Positions 46,032 through 54,561 of a DNA stretch of 64,000 bases are shown here, one piece after another; position 1 is the stretch's first letter, and every line of letters starts with the position of its first letter. The stretch spans positions 280,715 through 344,714 of the forward strand of contig NZ_JAMQPV010000002.1 in NCBI RefSeq assembly GCF_026151395.1, given 5' to 3'. The DNA comes from Leptospira limi (GTDB taxonomy: Bacteria > Spirochaetota > Leptospiria > Leptospirales > Leptospiraceae). The notes under the pieces were generated by a model. That model made no database searches. It was not told where the DNA came from and saw only the letters and a program-made list of their open reading frames with translations. Made by a program: the position numbers and the translations under genes.

Positions 46032-46403
46032 ATGAAACCGTTCACACGCAAACAATTTCTGAAACGTTCCATTGTTCTTGCGTCCACTCTCTTCCTTTTA
46101 GGGGGAGAGTGGAATTTATTTGCAAAAGGAACAAAAGAAGAAAAAATGACAGAGCCACCAGATGGCTTAAAACCAGTATCAGAAAATGATCCCACTGCAC
46201 AGGCATTAGGTTTTCACCAAGACGCAAAGAATACCGATTATAATTTGTATCCAGAAAGAAAACACCCAAAAGCAAAAAGCCAAGTTTGCCTCCAATGTGC
46301 CCAATTTACAAAACTCAATGAAGGTTGGGGAAAATGTTCTATATTGCCGAATGGTGTTGTGGCAACAAAAGGTTGGTGTTCAGCATTTGCTAAAAAGATG
46401 TAA
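46032..46403 (+). CDS. High-potential iron-sulfur protein (HiPIP)
   Basis: The 123-residue precursor begins with RKQFLKRSIVLASTLFLLGG, a Tat-like or Sec-like signal with a twin basic start. The mature domain has the HiPIP cysteine pattern: Cys86, Cys89, Cys102 and Cys116 (CxxC-x12-C-x13-C), ending WCSAFAKK. HiPIPs are small periplasmic 4Fe-4S electron carriers. It starts 3 bp after the katG stop, which implies translational coupling and a possible role as reductant for the peroxidase activity; that role is inferred, not shown. It is expected to share the PerR-controlled katG promoter. Confidence 0.87.
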   Translation: MKPFTRKQFLKRSIVLASTLFLLGGEWNLFAKGTKEEKMTEPPDGLKPVSENDPTAQALGFHQDAKNTDYNLYPERKHPKAKSQVCLQCAQFTKLNEGWGKCSILPNGVVATKGWCSAFAKKM

Positions 46404-46416
46404 GATTGATTTTGAA

Positions 46417-46467
46417 CAGTTTTTGGTTCACTTCAATGGTTAACCTTTTGGATTTGAACCAAAACTG
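46417..46467. terminator. Inverted repeat between convergent genes
   Basis: CAGTTTTTGGTTCA (46417-46430) pairs with TGAACCAAAACTG (46455-46467) apart from one bulged T. The 24-nt loop is long for a classical terminator, but the position between the HiPIP gene and a convergent lipoprotein gene fits a shared one. Confidence 0.45.
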
Positions 46468-46477
46468 GATTTTATCT

Positions 46478-46984
46478 TTATTGCCATTGGCACTGGCTGA
46501 GATCCACTCCTTCAAATGTCCATGGTTTGTGTGCAAATTTTGCATTTTTATCTTCAATCAAATCAAAAGACTTTGATTGGGAATTCATACTCGTAAACAC
46601 CAAATAAAATGGTGTGTCTTTCAATTTTGTCCGTTTCGGGCATAAATCTACACCTTCCGATTTTATAAATGGGTAATTGGTTCCCAACTCATCACGAAAA
46701 ACCATTCCTTCTTTCAGAACACAAACTCGTTTCCAATCCTTTGTATGGAGCTTTAATTTTGTTTCTGTTTCACTCACACAAATTTGATCGAGAACCACAA
46801 CTCCTAAAAACTCTGCAGAGAGTTTACAACACAAAGGATTCACAGTCCAATTGCGTTCCATTACCTTTTCTTTTTCAAGAGCGGGAGAATCTGTGATTTG
46901 AGTAGTAGGCGAAGAACATGCAGAAAACAAAACAGAAAGAAAAAGAATACCGTACATGAATGAACGATTGGTTTGCATAAACAC
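46478..46984 (-). CDS. Lipoprotein of unknown function
   Basis: The 168-residue precursor has a signal peptide and lipobox LFSACSSP. The mature protein contains five further cysteines, in NPLCCKLS, DQICVS, KRVCVL and DLCPKR, and one near the C-terminus (DLSQCQWQ). I recognise no family. Several in-frame Met codons near the start (residues 1, 3 and 10) leave the exact start open. It is convergent with the HiPIP gene. Confidence 0.65.
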   Translation of the reverse strand: MFMQTNRSFMYGILFLSVLFSACSSPTTQITDSPALEKEKVMERNWTVNPLCCKLSAEFLGVVVLDQICVSETETKLKLHTKDWKRVCVLKEGMVFRDELGTNYPFIKSEGVDLCPKRTKLKDTPFYLVFTSMNSQSKSFDLIEDKNAKFAHKPWTFEGVDLSQCQWQ

Positions 46985-47119
46985 ACCTAGTCACAAGAAA
47001 TTTCATCAAAATCCTGCATGTGAGAGTTTAAAATTCTATCTTTTTTTTCTGAATTTTTTCCCATCCCTTCTATTTTGTCCTAGGTTTGCCGTAGGATGGA
47101 ATCCAAGAAGAGGTCAATT

Positions 47120-47422
47120 ATGGATTACGTAGAATCACTTTTAGAAGAATACTTTGATGTTTCTAAACAAATGGAAAGTAAGACAAATGCAGATGGGGAT
47201 ATGGAAGACCATCTAGAAAGTTTACTTGCCATTGAAGAAGAGATCTGCTGGGAATTCAATGTTCCACCTACTCATAAATTTAGAGATTTGTTTCGATTGA
47301 TTCCAAAAGGAATGACAAAAGAAAATTATGTAACCACTTCCGTTCAAAATCTTTCAAGGGAAAAAGCTAGATATTATTACAGACCGGGTGTGCGTGCCTT
47401 TGATCAGTTTAAAGCAGCTTAA
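47120..47422 (+). CDS. Small acidic protein of unknown function
   Basis: The protein from the ATG at 47120 is 100 residues long (MDYVESLLEEYFDV...). It is acidic, helical in its first half, and basic and aromatic near the end (EKARYYYRPGVRAFDQF). The frame also has an ATG at 47096, but an AGAGG site lies 6-7 nt before 47120 and none before 47096. No family is recognised. It lies between two genes on the other strand. Confidence 0.6.
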   Translation: MDYVESLLEEYFDVSKQMESKTNADGDMEDHLESLLAIEEEICWEFNVPPTHKFRDLFRLIPKGMTKENYVTTSVQNLSREKARYYYRPGVRAFDQFKAA

Positions 47423-47427
47423 GTAAG

Positions 47428-48864
47428 TTAGTCGCTCTTTAAACAAAGATCACAATTCCCACAAGAAGTAAAAGGGGAATCAAAATACTGGTGGATAAAC
47501 TTCCTTCTACAATCATTTGCTTTCGTGTATTGGAGCATTTGGTAGAGCCGTTTTCCACCTTCCATTTTTTTAGCCTCCAATTCTTCTTTTGAAAACAGAG
47601 AATCGTCCCATTCATTTTCCAGTTGTAAGGTCCCTAGTTCTAAATCACCAGACAAAAGACCCACACGTGATAATAAATTGATAGCGGTTTGTACTCTGTG
47701 GTCTGACTTATTTTTATACGTCATAAAGGATTGGATTGTCTCGTAATCAAGGGCAGAAAGTTGGTCTTGTTTTTGGAATAACAACATATAGAGTTTTTTT
47801 AAGTAGGACACATCTGGATTTTGCCAATCGATAAAATCCATTTGGATCGCCAAATCGTCTTCTGTATAAAACAGTTTGCATTCAGAAGGTTTACCATCTC
47901 TCCCTGCCCTTCCAATTTCCTGGTAATAGGCTTCGATACTTCCAGGAATTTGTACATGGAAAACATTTCTAACATTTGGTTTATCAACACCCATTCCAAA
48001 GGCATTGGTAGCAAGTAACACAACAGAATCTGATTGTAAAAATTTTGTGAGTGTCAAACTTCTATCTTGGTTGGATCGTTTCCCATGATACACCAAATGA
48101 GGGAATCGTTTGGTATCCAACCATCGACTAAAATTTTCTAACTCTTGGATAAGACTAAAGTATAAAATGGAAACCTCTTTTTTGGACTTTAACTCTTCTA
48201 ACAACTGTTTGTATTTAGCTTCAACATCAAAACACTCAGCAACAGATAAGTGCAAATTTGGCCGAAACAATCCATCATCAAAAATTTTAATTTCATGCGA
48301 TTGTAGTCCCATTTGGTTTACGATATCATTTTGTACACGACTCGAAGCAGTCGCAGTTAAGGCAATTGTGGGTGGAAATTTTAAAATCTCACGGAACCAA
48401 TTAATTTTGGTATAATCAGGGCGGAAGTCATGACCCCATTGGCTGATACAATGTGCTTCATCAATTGCCAATAGAGAAATTTGTAAATTGGACAGAACCT
48501 CTAAAAATTCTTTTTTTTGGAATCTTTCAGGAGACACGTAGACAATTTTCAACTTACCAGCTCTTAGTGCTTCATATCGATTTGTCCTTTCTGTGCGGTT
48601 TAAACTAGAGTTGATATACGTGGCAGAGATTCCTTTTTGCAACAATGAATCCACTTGGTCCTTCATTAAGGCAATAAGAGGAGAGATGACAATACAAGTT
48701 CCTTGCAAAACCAAGGCAGGAATTTGGAAACAAATTGATTTTCCCATGCCCGTTGGCATAATGACCAAGGCATTTTTACCACTAATTACGTGTTTTATGA
48801 TCAATTCTTGATTCCCTCGGAATTCCTTAATTCCAAAAGTACCAAACAGTAAGTCCGTTTTCAT
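47428..48864 (-). CDS. recQ: Short RecQ-type ATP-dependent DNA helicase
   Basis: The 478-residue protein has the RecQ helicase motifs: motif 0 FGIKEFRGNQ, Walker A MPTGMGKSICFQ, DEAHCISQWGHDFRPDY, LTATASSRVQ, ATNAFGMGVDKPNVR and QEIGRAGRDGKPSEC. The zinc-binding module is present at the end (CRRKF...CGNCDLC). It stops there, lacking the usual winged-helix RQC part and HRDC domain, so it is a short RecQ. It unwinds DNA 3' to 5' in recombination and repair. Confidence 0.9.
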   Translation of the reverse strand: MKTDLLFGTFGIKEFRGNQELIIKHVISGKNALVIMPTGMGKSICFQIPALVLQGTCIVISPLIALMKDQVDSLLQKGISATYINSSLNRTERTNRYEALRAGKLKIVYVSPERFQKKEFLEVLSNLQISLLAIDEAHCISQWGHDFRPDYTKINWFREILKFPPTIALTATASSRVQNDIVNQMGLQSHEIKIFDDGLFRPNLHLSVAECFDVEAKYKQLLEELKSKKEVSILYFSLIQELENFSRWLDTKRFPHLVYHGKRSNQDRSLTLTKFLQSDSVVLLATNAFGMGVDKPNVRNVFHVQIPGSIEAYYQEIGRAGRDGKPSECKLFYTEDDLAIQMDFIDWQNPDVSYLKKLYMLLFQKQDQLSALDYETIQSFMTYKNKSDHRVQTAINLLSRVGLLSGDLELGTLQLENEWDDSLFSKEELEAKKMEGGKRLYQMLQYTKANDCRRKFIHQYFDSPFTSCGNCDLCLKSD

Positions 48865-49004
48865 GATCCCCTTTCACCACAATCCAATTTCGTTCTTTTC
48901 TTTGAGATCACTTTTTCAAATGATTCAGCACACAATGAATTTTATTTGCAAAATGGATGGGAAACTTGATTCGTTAGTGATTAAAACCAAAACTTTTAAC
49001 TCTA

Positions 49005-49020
49005 ATTACTAATTAGTAAT
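49005..49020. promoter_or_regulatory. 16-bp perfect palindrome upstream of the DJ-1 lipoprotein
   Basis: ATTACTAATTAGTAAT is self-complementary over 16 bp, and TTACTAAT recurs at about 49025-49032. It is 110 bp before the DJ-1/PfpI gene. A regulator-binding site is likely; which protein is unknown. Confidence 0.5.
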
Positions 49021-49130
49021 ATACTTACTAATACTATCATACATTCAAATCCTTACACAATCCTTGAGTTTCCGTTTGACGATTCGATTGGAAAAATGAA
49101 ATAACGAATGAAACTTTTAAGGATACTTGT

Positions 49131-49955
49131 ATGAATCGAATCATTCACTCTATTTTATTCATCCTTATGTTTACCATACTAACTTGTGGCAAACATACAG
49201 GAGTCGTAGAAATTAAGTCCTATGTGCACCCACATGGACAACAAACAAAGGGAAAAATCCTAATGGTACTCAGTAGTCCAAGTGTATCCAAACAAACTGG
49301 TTGGCCCATTGGATTTTGGGCATCGGAACTCACACACCCAATGAGAGTCTTTATCGAATCTGGATACTCTGTAGAACTTGCTTCTACAGAAGGAGGAAAA
49401 GTTGAAATGGATTCTTATTCCAATCCAACCGATCCAAGTGGTTATTCTTCCCACGATGTAATCTCACTAGGTTACTTACAAAAAAAAGATTTCAAAGATT
49501 CCTTATCCAATACAAAAAAACTCTCCGATGTAAAGGCAGATGAGTATGTGGCGATTTTCCTAGTTGGAGGACAAGGACCAATGTTTACATACAAAGGAAA
49601 TCAATTGTTACAAAACTTATTTGTTCAATTTTATGAAAACAATAAACCTGCTGTTGCCGTTTGCCACTCCACTACGATTCTTTTAGAAACAAAAAAGTCA
49701 AATGGTGAACTATTAGTGGATGGAAAAACTTGGACAGGATTTTCTGATGAAGAAGAAGAGTATGCTGATAAAGCAGTAGGTCAAAAAATCCAACCGTATC
49801 GAATCCAAACAGAAGCAAAAAAAATAAAAAACACTACTTTCAAGGTCGCACCAGCTTTCTCGTCTTATGCGATCAGAGATGGTTTTTTGATCACAGGGCA
49901 ACAACAAAATTCAGGAGAAGCCGCCGCAAAACTCCTCATTGAACTTCTGAATTGA
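49131..49955 (+). CDS. DJ-1/PfpI-family lipoprotein
   Basis: The 274-residue protein has a lipoprotein signal ending TILTCGKH and a type 1 glutamine-amidotransferase-like fold. Blocks include KILMVLSSPS, GFWASELTHPM, the IFLVGGQGPMFTY strand and the nucleophile elbow AVCHSTTILL with Cys at about residue 178, followed by LVDGKTWTGFSDEEEE. The family includes chaperones, deglycases and proteases related to Hsp31; being lipid-anchored outside the cytoplasm is unusual. Its activity cannot be assigned. Confidence 0.82.
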   Translation: MNRIIHSILFILMFTILTCGKHTGVVEIKSYVHPHGQQTKGKILMVLSSPSVSKQTGWPIGFWASELTHPMRVFIESGYSVELASTEGGKVEMDSYSNPTDPSGYSSHDVISLGYLQKKDFKDSLSNTKKLSDVKADEYVAIFLVGGQGPMFTYKGNQLLQNLFVQFYENNKPAVAVCHSTTILLETKKSNGELLVDGKTWTGFSDEEEEYADKAVGQKIQPYRIQTEAKKIKNTTFKVAPAFSSYAIRDGFLITGQQQNSGEAAAKLLIELLN

Positions 49956-50009
49956 TGATCCATTTTTTGAAACCTACTTCTTCTGAAAATAGAAGAAGTA
50001 GAGAATTGT

Positions 50010-50420
50010 CTATTTTTTCTTTGTTGTTTTTGCATTGGGAAATGATTCCAAATCTTCTGTATAGGCTCCAGAAGTTTTCATAAACGTAATACCAAGTTCT
50101 CGTAAGGAAATAATCATTGGGATCGTCTTTTTACCAAGCTCTGTAAGAGAGTATTCTGTACGGGGAGGTACAACCGCATATACTTTACGATGGACAAGAC
50201 CATTTTCTTCGAGTTCACGAAGTGACTGTGCCAACATTTTATCGGAAATATGGCTCAATGTTTTTTTGATTTCACTATACCTTAAGGTTTTTTCTCTGAG
50301 TCTCCAAAGGATGGGCATTTTCCAGGCACCACCTATCCAATCTAAGACAAATTCTACAGGATTATAGTACAATTTACCTTTATATTTAAATTCAGGCATA
50401 TTCCTCCAATAACCTACCAA
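50010..50420 (-). CDS. HxlR-family transcriptional regulator
   Basis: The 136-residue winged-helix protein has the HxlR/DUF24 core: FVLDWIGGAWKMPILWRL, LRYSEIKKTLSHISDKMLAQSL and LVHRKVYAVVPPRTEYSLT. It has no cysteine, so sensing by cysteine oxidation as in YodB-like members is unlikely. It is divergent from an NADP-reductase gene. Two TACCA/TGGTA palindromes precede it. Control of that gene and itself is inferred. Confidence 0.87.
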   Translation of the reverse strand: MVGYWRNMPEFKYKGKLYYNPVEFVLDWIGGAWKMPILWRLREKTLRYSEIKKTLSHISDKMLAQSLRELEENGLVHRKVYAVVPPRTEYSLTELGKKTIPMIISLRELGITFMKTSGAYTEDLESFPNAKTTKKK

Positions 50421-50450
50421 ATGGTAAGTTTATTACCAAATACGTTGGTA
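50415..50450. promoter_or_regulatory. Pair of TACCA/TGGTA palindromes in the HxlR divergon
   Basis: TACCA-AA-TGGTA at 50415-50426 and TACCAA-ATACG-TTGGTA at 50434-50450 share half-sites. The first overlaps the HxlR start codon. They are likely operators of the HxlR protein. Confidence 0.62.
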
Positions 50451-50538
50451 TAGTCAAAAACTATTTATTTTAGATACAAATCGAATTGCAAATTCTAAAA
50501 ATAGAACTCTTTATAGACTAAAAAAAGGAGTATGGTGT

Positions 50539-51156
50539 ATGAAAATTGCAATCATTGGAACAGGAAATGTTGGTGGAGCTTTGGCGACGGGTTGGTCAAA
50601 AAAAGGTCATCAAATCTTCTTAGGAGTTCGGAATCCAGAGAATTTTAAAGGGAAAGAACTTCTCTCGCTTCCCAATATTACTGCTTGTCCCATCGAAGAA
50701 GCTGTCAAACGATCTGACGTAGTTGTGATATCTACACCGGCCAAAGAAACAATCAATGTTATAAAATCGTTAGGTGATACAACAGGAAAAATCATCATCG
50801 ACACGATGAATACAGTACAAAAAGATACGTCTACTTTGGACACTTCCACCACAGAAACCATACTTAAAAACACACAATCCAAAGATGTTGTGAAGTGTTT
50901 TAATACAACAGGTGCCAATAATTTGTTAAATCCCAATTATGGAGATACTAAACTCGATATGTTTATGGCTGGCGATTCCAAAACAGGCAAAGATATCGCA
51001 TTACAACTAACATTCGATTTAGGATTTGCCAATTGTTATGATGTAGGTGGAAATGACAAATTTGCCCTGATGGAAGAATTTGCATTTTTTTGGATCAATC
51101 TTGCGATGTTTCAAAAATTAGGAAGAGAGATCGGATTTAAGTTACTCAAACGTTAG
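50539..51156 (+). CDS. NADPH-dependent F420-reductase-like NAD(P)-binding protein
   Basis: The 205-residue protein is a compact Rossmann-fold oxidoreductase with AIIGTGNVGGALATGWSKKG at the N-terminus, LGVRNPENFKG, VVVISTPAKET and VVKCFNTTGANN. It fits the F420-dependent NADP-reductase-like family. There is no evidence of F420 biosynthesis in the window, so an NADPH-linked reaction with another substrate is possible. A GGAG site 6-7 nt upstream supports the start. It is divergent from the HxlR gene. Confidence 0.82.
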   Translation: MKIAIIGTGNVGGALATGWSKKGHQIFLGVRNPENFKGKELLSLPNITACPIEEAVKRSDVVVISTPAKETINVIKSLGDTTGKIIIDTMNTVQKDTSTLDTSTTETILKNTQSKDVVKCFNTTGANNLLNPNYGDTKLDMFMAGDSKTGKDIALQLTFDLGFANCYDVGGNDKFALMEEFAFFWINLAMFQKLGREIGFKLLKR

Positions 51157-51497
51157 AATCACAACAACATCAAGGAGTTCTTTCATTTGCTTTTCAAAGA
51201 TTACTTTTGATTAAATTTGGCCTATCCGGGGAGCGGTTTCGCTACTGCCTATTGGACAAAGCCGACTGATCCCTAGAGCAATTTGATCCTCGTTGCGAAG
51301 CTTTGACTTTTTTCCCCTCAATTCTATTTCTCAATAGAAAACAAACCATTGTTTGGTTTCCTCTAACTGAACAATATTCAGTCGTTGCACTAGCAATGAA
51401 TTCGAATGGGAAATATGTAAAATTTCCTATTTTTTCCCTTCATTCGAAACAATGCTATACAAAATGGGAATCTATCCCTCATTACGTTTTGAATCCC
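51157..51497. other. Intergenic region with a GC-rich block before the CPBP gene
   Basis: About 340 bp whose gene content depends on the uncertain CPBP start. A block at 51223-51300 is clearly richer in G and C than the flanks. I see no tRNA, IS end or known RNA in it. Confidence 0.35.
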
Positions 51498-52340
51498 ATG
51501 CAAACTTCAAAAAAATTCACATACTTCTTTGCTTTAGTAATCAGCGTTAGTTTCATCATCAGTTTCTTCTTATATGGAATTCAGAATAATATCGCTGAAA
51601 ATAATCCCCATGTAGAATTAAAACCCTTCTCCTATTCTAAAATCTTGTCTCGGACAACAACAGTAATCTTATTTATTTCCTTACTTTGGTTTCACAATAG
51701 GATAGAAAAAAAACCAATTCGATCTCTCGGATTGGAAAACATAACAAAAAGAAAGAAAGATTTATTTTTAGGATTTTTCGCTGGGATGGCATCACTAAGT
51801 TTTGTAGTAGCCACTAAGGTGATTTTTGGTGTATCCAATTGGGCACCCAAAGAATTTTTGGCATTTGATTATTTGATCTCTTTATATTTTTTACTTTCTG
51901 TATTTTGTATTGGATTCGTTGAAGAATTATTCTTTAGAGGTTATCTTCTTCAATCATTTGTTGTCGAATGGGGGGAGAAAAAGGCGGTTATCTTTACAAG
52001 TTTGTTTTTTTCGTTCACACATTTTATCCGGCCAATACAAGATATTCTCATCTTGATTCCAGAATTCATAGGATTGTTCTTGGTAGGATATGCTTTGTCT
52101 TACGCTTGGGTTTATACTAAATCCCTTTATTTACCAATTGGGATTCATGCAGGTTGGGTGTATATTGTCAAAATGCAATCATTCTTCGTTTCTCCAATAC
52201 CTCACAACTATCAGTGGTTATTCGGTGGTGAGAGACTCGTTACAGGTCTCATTTCATGGATGTTTATGTTTTTGTTTTTATTTGGGCTCAAATATATTTT
52301 TGAACAAATGTTACAAAAAGACAAAATGCCAACTGGATAA
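51498..52340 (+). CDS. CPBP-family intramembrane metalloprotease
   Basis: The protein (280 aa from the ATG at 51498) has about seven or eight membrane helices and the CPBP/ABI motifs EELFFRGYLLQS (EExxxR), FSFTHF (FxxxH) and IGIHAGWVY (HxxxB). Members cleave or chaperone prenylated or membrane-bound substrates. The frame is open to a TTG at 51303, but the extra 65 residues contain no family-like sequence and no ribosome-binding site was clear for either start. Substrate and role are unknown. Confidence 0.78.
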   Translation: MQTSKKFTYFFALVISVSFIISFFLYGIQNNIAENNPHVELKPFSYSKILSRTTTVILFISLLWFHNRIEKKPIRSLGLENITKRKKDLFLGFFAGMASLSFVVATKVIFGVSNWAPKEFLAFDYLISLYFLLSVFCIGFVEELFFRGYLLQSFVVEWGEKKAVIFTSLFFSFTHFIRPIQDILILIPEFIGLFLVGYALSYAWVYTKSLYLPIGIHAGWVYIVKMQSFFVSPIPHNYQWLFGGERLVTGLISWMFMFLFLFGLKYIFEQMLQKDKMPTG

Positions 52341-52398
52341 TGGAATATTCACAATCTCGATACACAATATGAATTTTACCTCAATTTGGTTTATCAAT

Positions 52399-53223
52399 TC
52401 AGGTGATTCCGTTTTTTTGTAATGAATTGTTTTCTTCCAATTTTGCCTGGAACATCAAAAATCCTAAAGTTGCAATCACACCGCCAAAAAAGATAAAAAG
52501 TTCTGGCCCAAAATTTACTGAATCCCAATTTTCATGAGTTAACATTAGATAAATGATCGGTGCAATGTATTGATTCACAAATAATCCAGAAAATATGAGT
52601 TGGTTCGAAGTTCCTGATTTTAAAAATTTCCATAAAAACAAATTTGGATTCGAAAGTACGGTGGAGAGGGCAAGAAGGGCCATAAAAGCCATTTCCAATA
52701 TAGAAATCCCAACTCTTGGATCGATCGACATACTTAAGTAGTTTGGATTTTGAAATAAATGACCAATCAAACTAAGTCCTCCAGGAACAAGCGCTAGATG
52801 AATCAGTATATCATCCAAAATCCAAGATCGATTTGGAGTTCTTCTTAAATACAAAAGGATTTCATAAAAACTAAAAAAAATGAGTCCGATAGAAGTGGAA
52901 TTTGAGGTCATAACAAGCGTTGACTTAGGGTTGATGTGTACGGCAGGAGCAGATAACAACATTAGAATAGAAGAGATATTCCCTCCCCCAACGATCATGA
53001 GAAATGCCAAATTGGCGGTAAAAGGCCAAAGCTGAAAATGCCGAGTTGCTAATCGTAAACCAACAATGACAAGAAGAGAAATGGAAGTAAAAATAGAAAG
53101 AACAGGTCCGTCTGTTCGGTAAAAAAATGGAACACCAAAAATCCAAGCTACCAATGTCAAACTCGATCCAATTAAAATTAGAAAATCAAGTATTTCTGCC
53201 CATTTTAAAAACCGTTTTTCCAT
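52399..53223 (-). CDS. Polytopic membrane protein of unknown function
   Basis: The 274-residue protein has about eight hydrophobic segments joined by short loops and a short charged C-terminus. No catalytic motif or known transporter signature was seen. It lies 76 bp downstream of the AraC-type regulator on the same strand, so it may be co-transcribed or controlled by it. Confidence 0.65.
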   Translation of the reverse strand: MEKRFLKWAEILDFLILIGSSLTLVAWIFGVPFFYRTDGPVLSIFTSISLLVIVGLRLATRHFQLWPFTANLAFLMIVGGGNISSILMLLSAPAVHINPKSTLVMTSNSTSIGLIFFSFYEILLYLRRTPNRSWILDDILIHLALVPGGLSLIGHLFQNPNYLSMSIDPRVGISILEMAFMALLALSTVLSNPNLFLWKFLKSGTSNQLIFSGLFVNQYIAPIIYLMLTHENWDSVNFGPELFIFFGGVIATLGFLMFQAKLEENNSLQKNGIT

Positions 53224-53299
53224 TAGGAGAACTCCTTCTATGTTAGCGGAAATGATTTGCTTCTAAGGGCACAATTTTGCAATTCAAATTTGGATTGGA

Positions 53300-54442
53300 T
53301 CAAATAAAATTCTTACGATAAACCTGCGGAGTGACTCCATATTTTTTTTGGAAAAGTGTATGAAATGCTGATTTAGAATTAAAACCAGAGGCATAAATAA
53401 TCCTGATGATTGTCATATTTGGATTCTCCTTCAAAAGTTTTGCAGCTGTTTCCAATCGAAACTGATTTACATAATTTCGAAAACCGATCCCTAAGTGATA
53501 ATTTAAAATTTCAGATAATTGATGAGAGTCTAAGTCGAGTCGACTTGCTAATGTTTTTAGAGTCAATTCTTCGTTTGTATATAGATGTTCCGTTTTCATC
53601 AAATAATCCAATCGATTAAGAACAGATTGAATATCGATTCCTTTCGTACGGCTCTCTTTATAACGGGCAACACTCGTTTCCTTTTCGAAATTTGGAATGA
53701 TCTCTAAACGATTTGTTCTCTGCAATAAAATATAAACCAAAAGGACAAGTAATCCACTACATGCGATAAAAAATATTTCCATCAAAAAAATTTGGGCAAT
53801 TAAAAACAAAAACGTGATAGAATTGGTAAAAACGATTAATCGTAAGAATGGTGGGAACGATGTTTTCAGATCCTCTTTAGAATGGATCCTCCACTTCACG
53901 ATTTTGTATAAGATTAGGGATGTATAAAAGAAAATCGAAACGACACCAAGTCCCAACAAAATCAATACAGAAATGCTTGCACTTTTGCCTCCAAAAATCG
54001 ATTTCCCCGCATCCACAGTTTCACTCCCGTTAGATGGTCCAAAAACAATGAGGAAACCAAATGACAGAAGTGAAGGAAACAAATGAACAATAGCGGAATG
54101 ATTAAAGGATCCATTACTCATTTTATCAAAATAAAGGGAACATAGTGGACCAATGAGTAATAAAAGTGGGATATGAAACCCAAATAAGTAAGGGAACAAT
54201 GAAAAGCTGTTACCAAATTCTGCAGCCATATGAAACTGCACCAAGGACACAGCTAAAAATAATAACGCCGATGAATAATCATAAAGAAAACTTGTTTCTA
54301 ATTTTGCAAAATTGTTTTGAAAAAATTGAGAAGGAATTCTGATTTTGTTATTTTGTTTTCCTCGTAATTGGTATGTTTCGAGCCAGTGGGATAAAAAAAG
54401 CAGGAATGATACAATCGCACCAGCATAAGGAATTAAAATCAT
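53300..54442 (-). CDS. Membrane-anchored AraC-family regulator
   Basis: The 380-residue protein has about seven membrane helices over residues 1-240, a linker, and a C-terminal AraC-type DNA-binding domain (about 280-380) with LTLKTLASRLDLDSHQLSEI and TIIRIIYASGFNSKSAFHTL as its two helix-turn-helix units, then FQKKYGVTPQVYRK. Binding DNA while in the membrane is typical of one-component sensors of this kind. It is divergent from a DJ-1/PfpI gene, its most likely target. The signal is unknown. Confidence 0.88.
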   Translation of the reverse strand: MILIPYAGAIVSFLLFLSHWLETYQLRGKQNNKIRIPSQFFQNNFAKLETSFLYDYSSALLFLAVSLVQFHMAAEFGNSFSLFPYLFGFHIPLLLLIGPLCSLYFDKMSNGSFNHSAIVHLFPSLLSFGFLIVFGPSNGSETVDAGKSIFGGKSASISVLILLGLGVVSIFFYTSLILYKIVKWRIHSKEDLKTSFPPFLRLIVFTNSITFLFLIAQIFLMEIFFIACSGLLVLLVYILLQRTNRLEIIPNFEKETSVARYKESRTKGIDIQSVLNRLDYLMKTEHLYTNEELTLKTLASRLDLDSHQLSEILNYHLGIGFRNYVNQFRLETAAKLLKENPNMTIIRIIYASGFNSKSAFHTLFQKKYGVTPQVYRKNFI

Positions 54443-54561
54443 AAGTCTTTTTCTCCTTCATTTTCCGAATGTCTATTTTTTTTAAAAAAATCCACTCATT
54501 TCTGTGTCCATCTGTATCCAAAAGGACGACTGGACATTGATTGAATGCGATACTCAATTGT

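Noticed and set aside
46417..46467. Riboswitch-like structure after the HiPIP gene
   Set aside because: It is a simple inverted repeat between convergent genes, better explained as a terminator.
51223..51300. GC-rich block as a possible tRNA or IS remnant
   Set aside because: No cloverleaf, no terminal inverted repeats and no transposase-like sequence could be found by eye.
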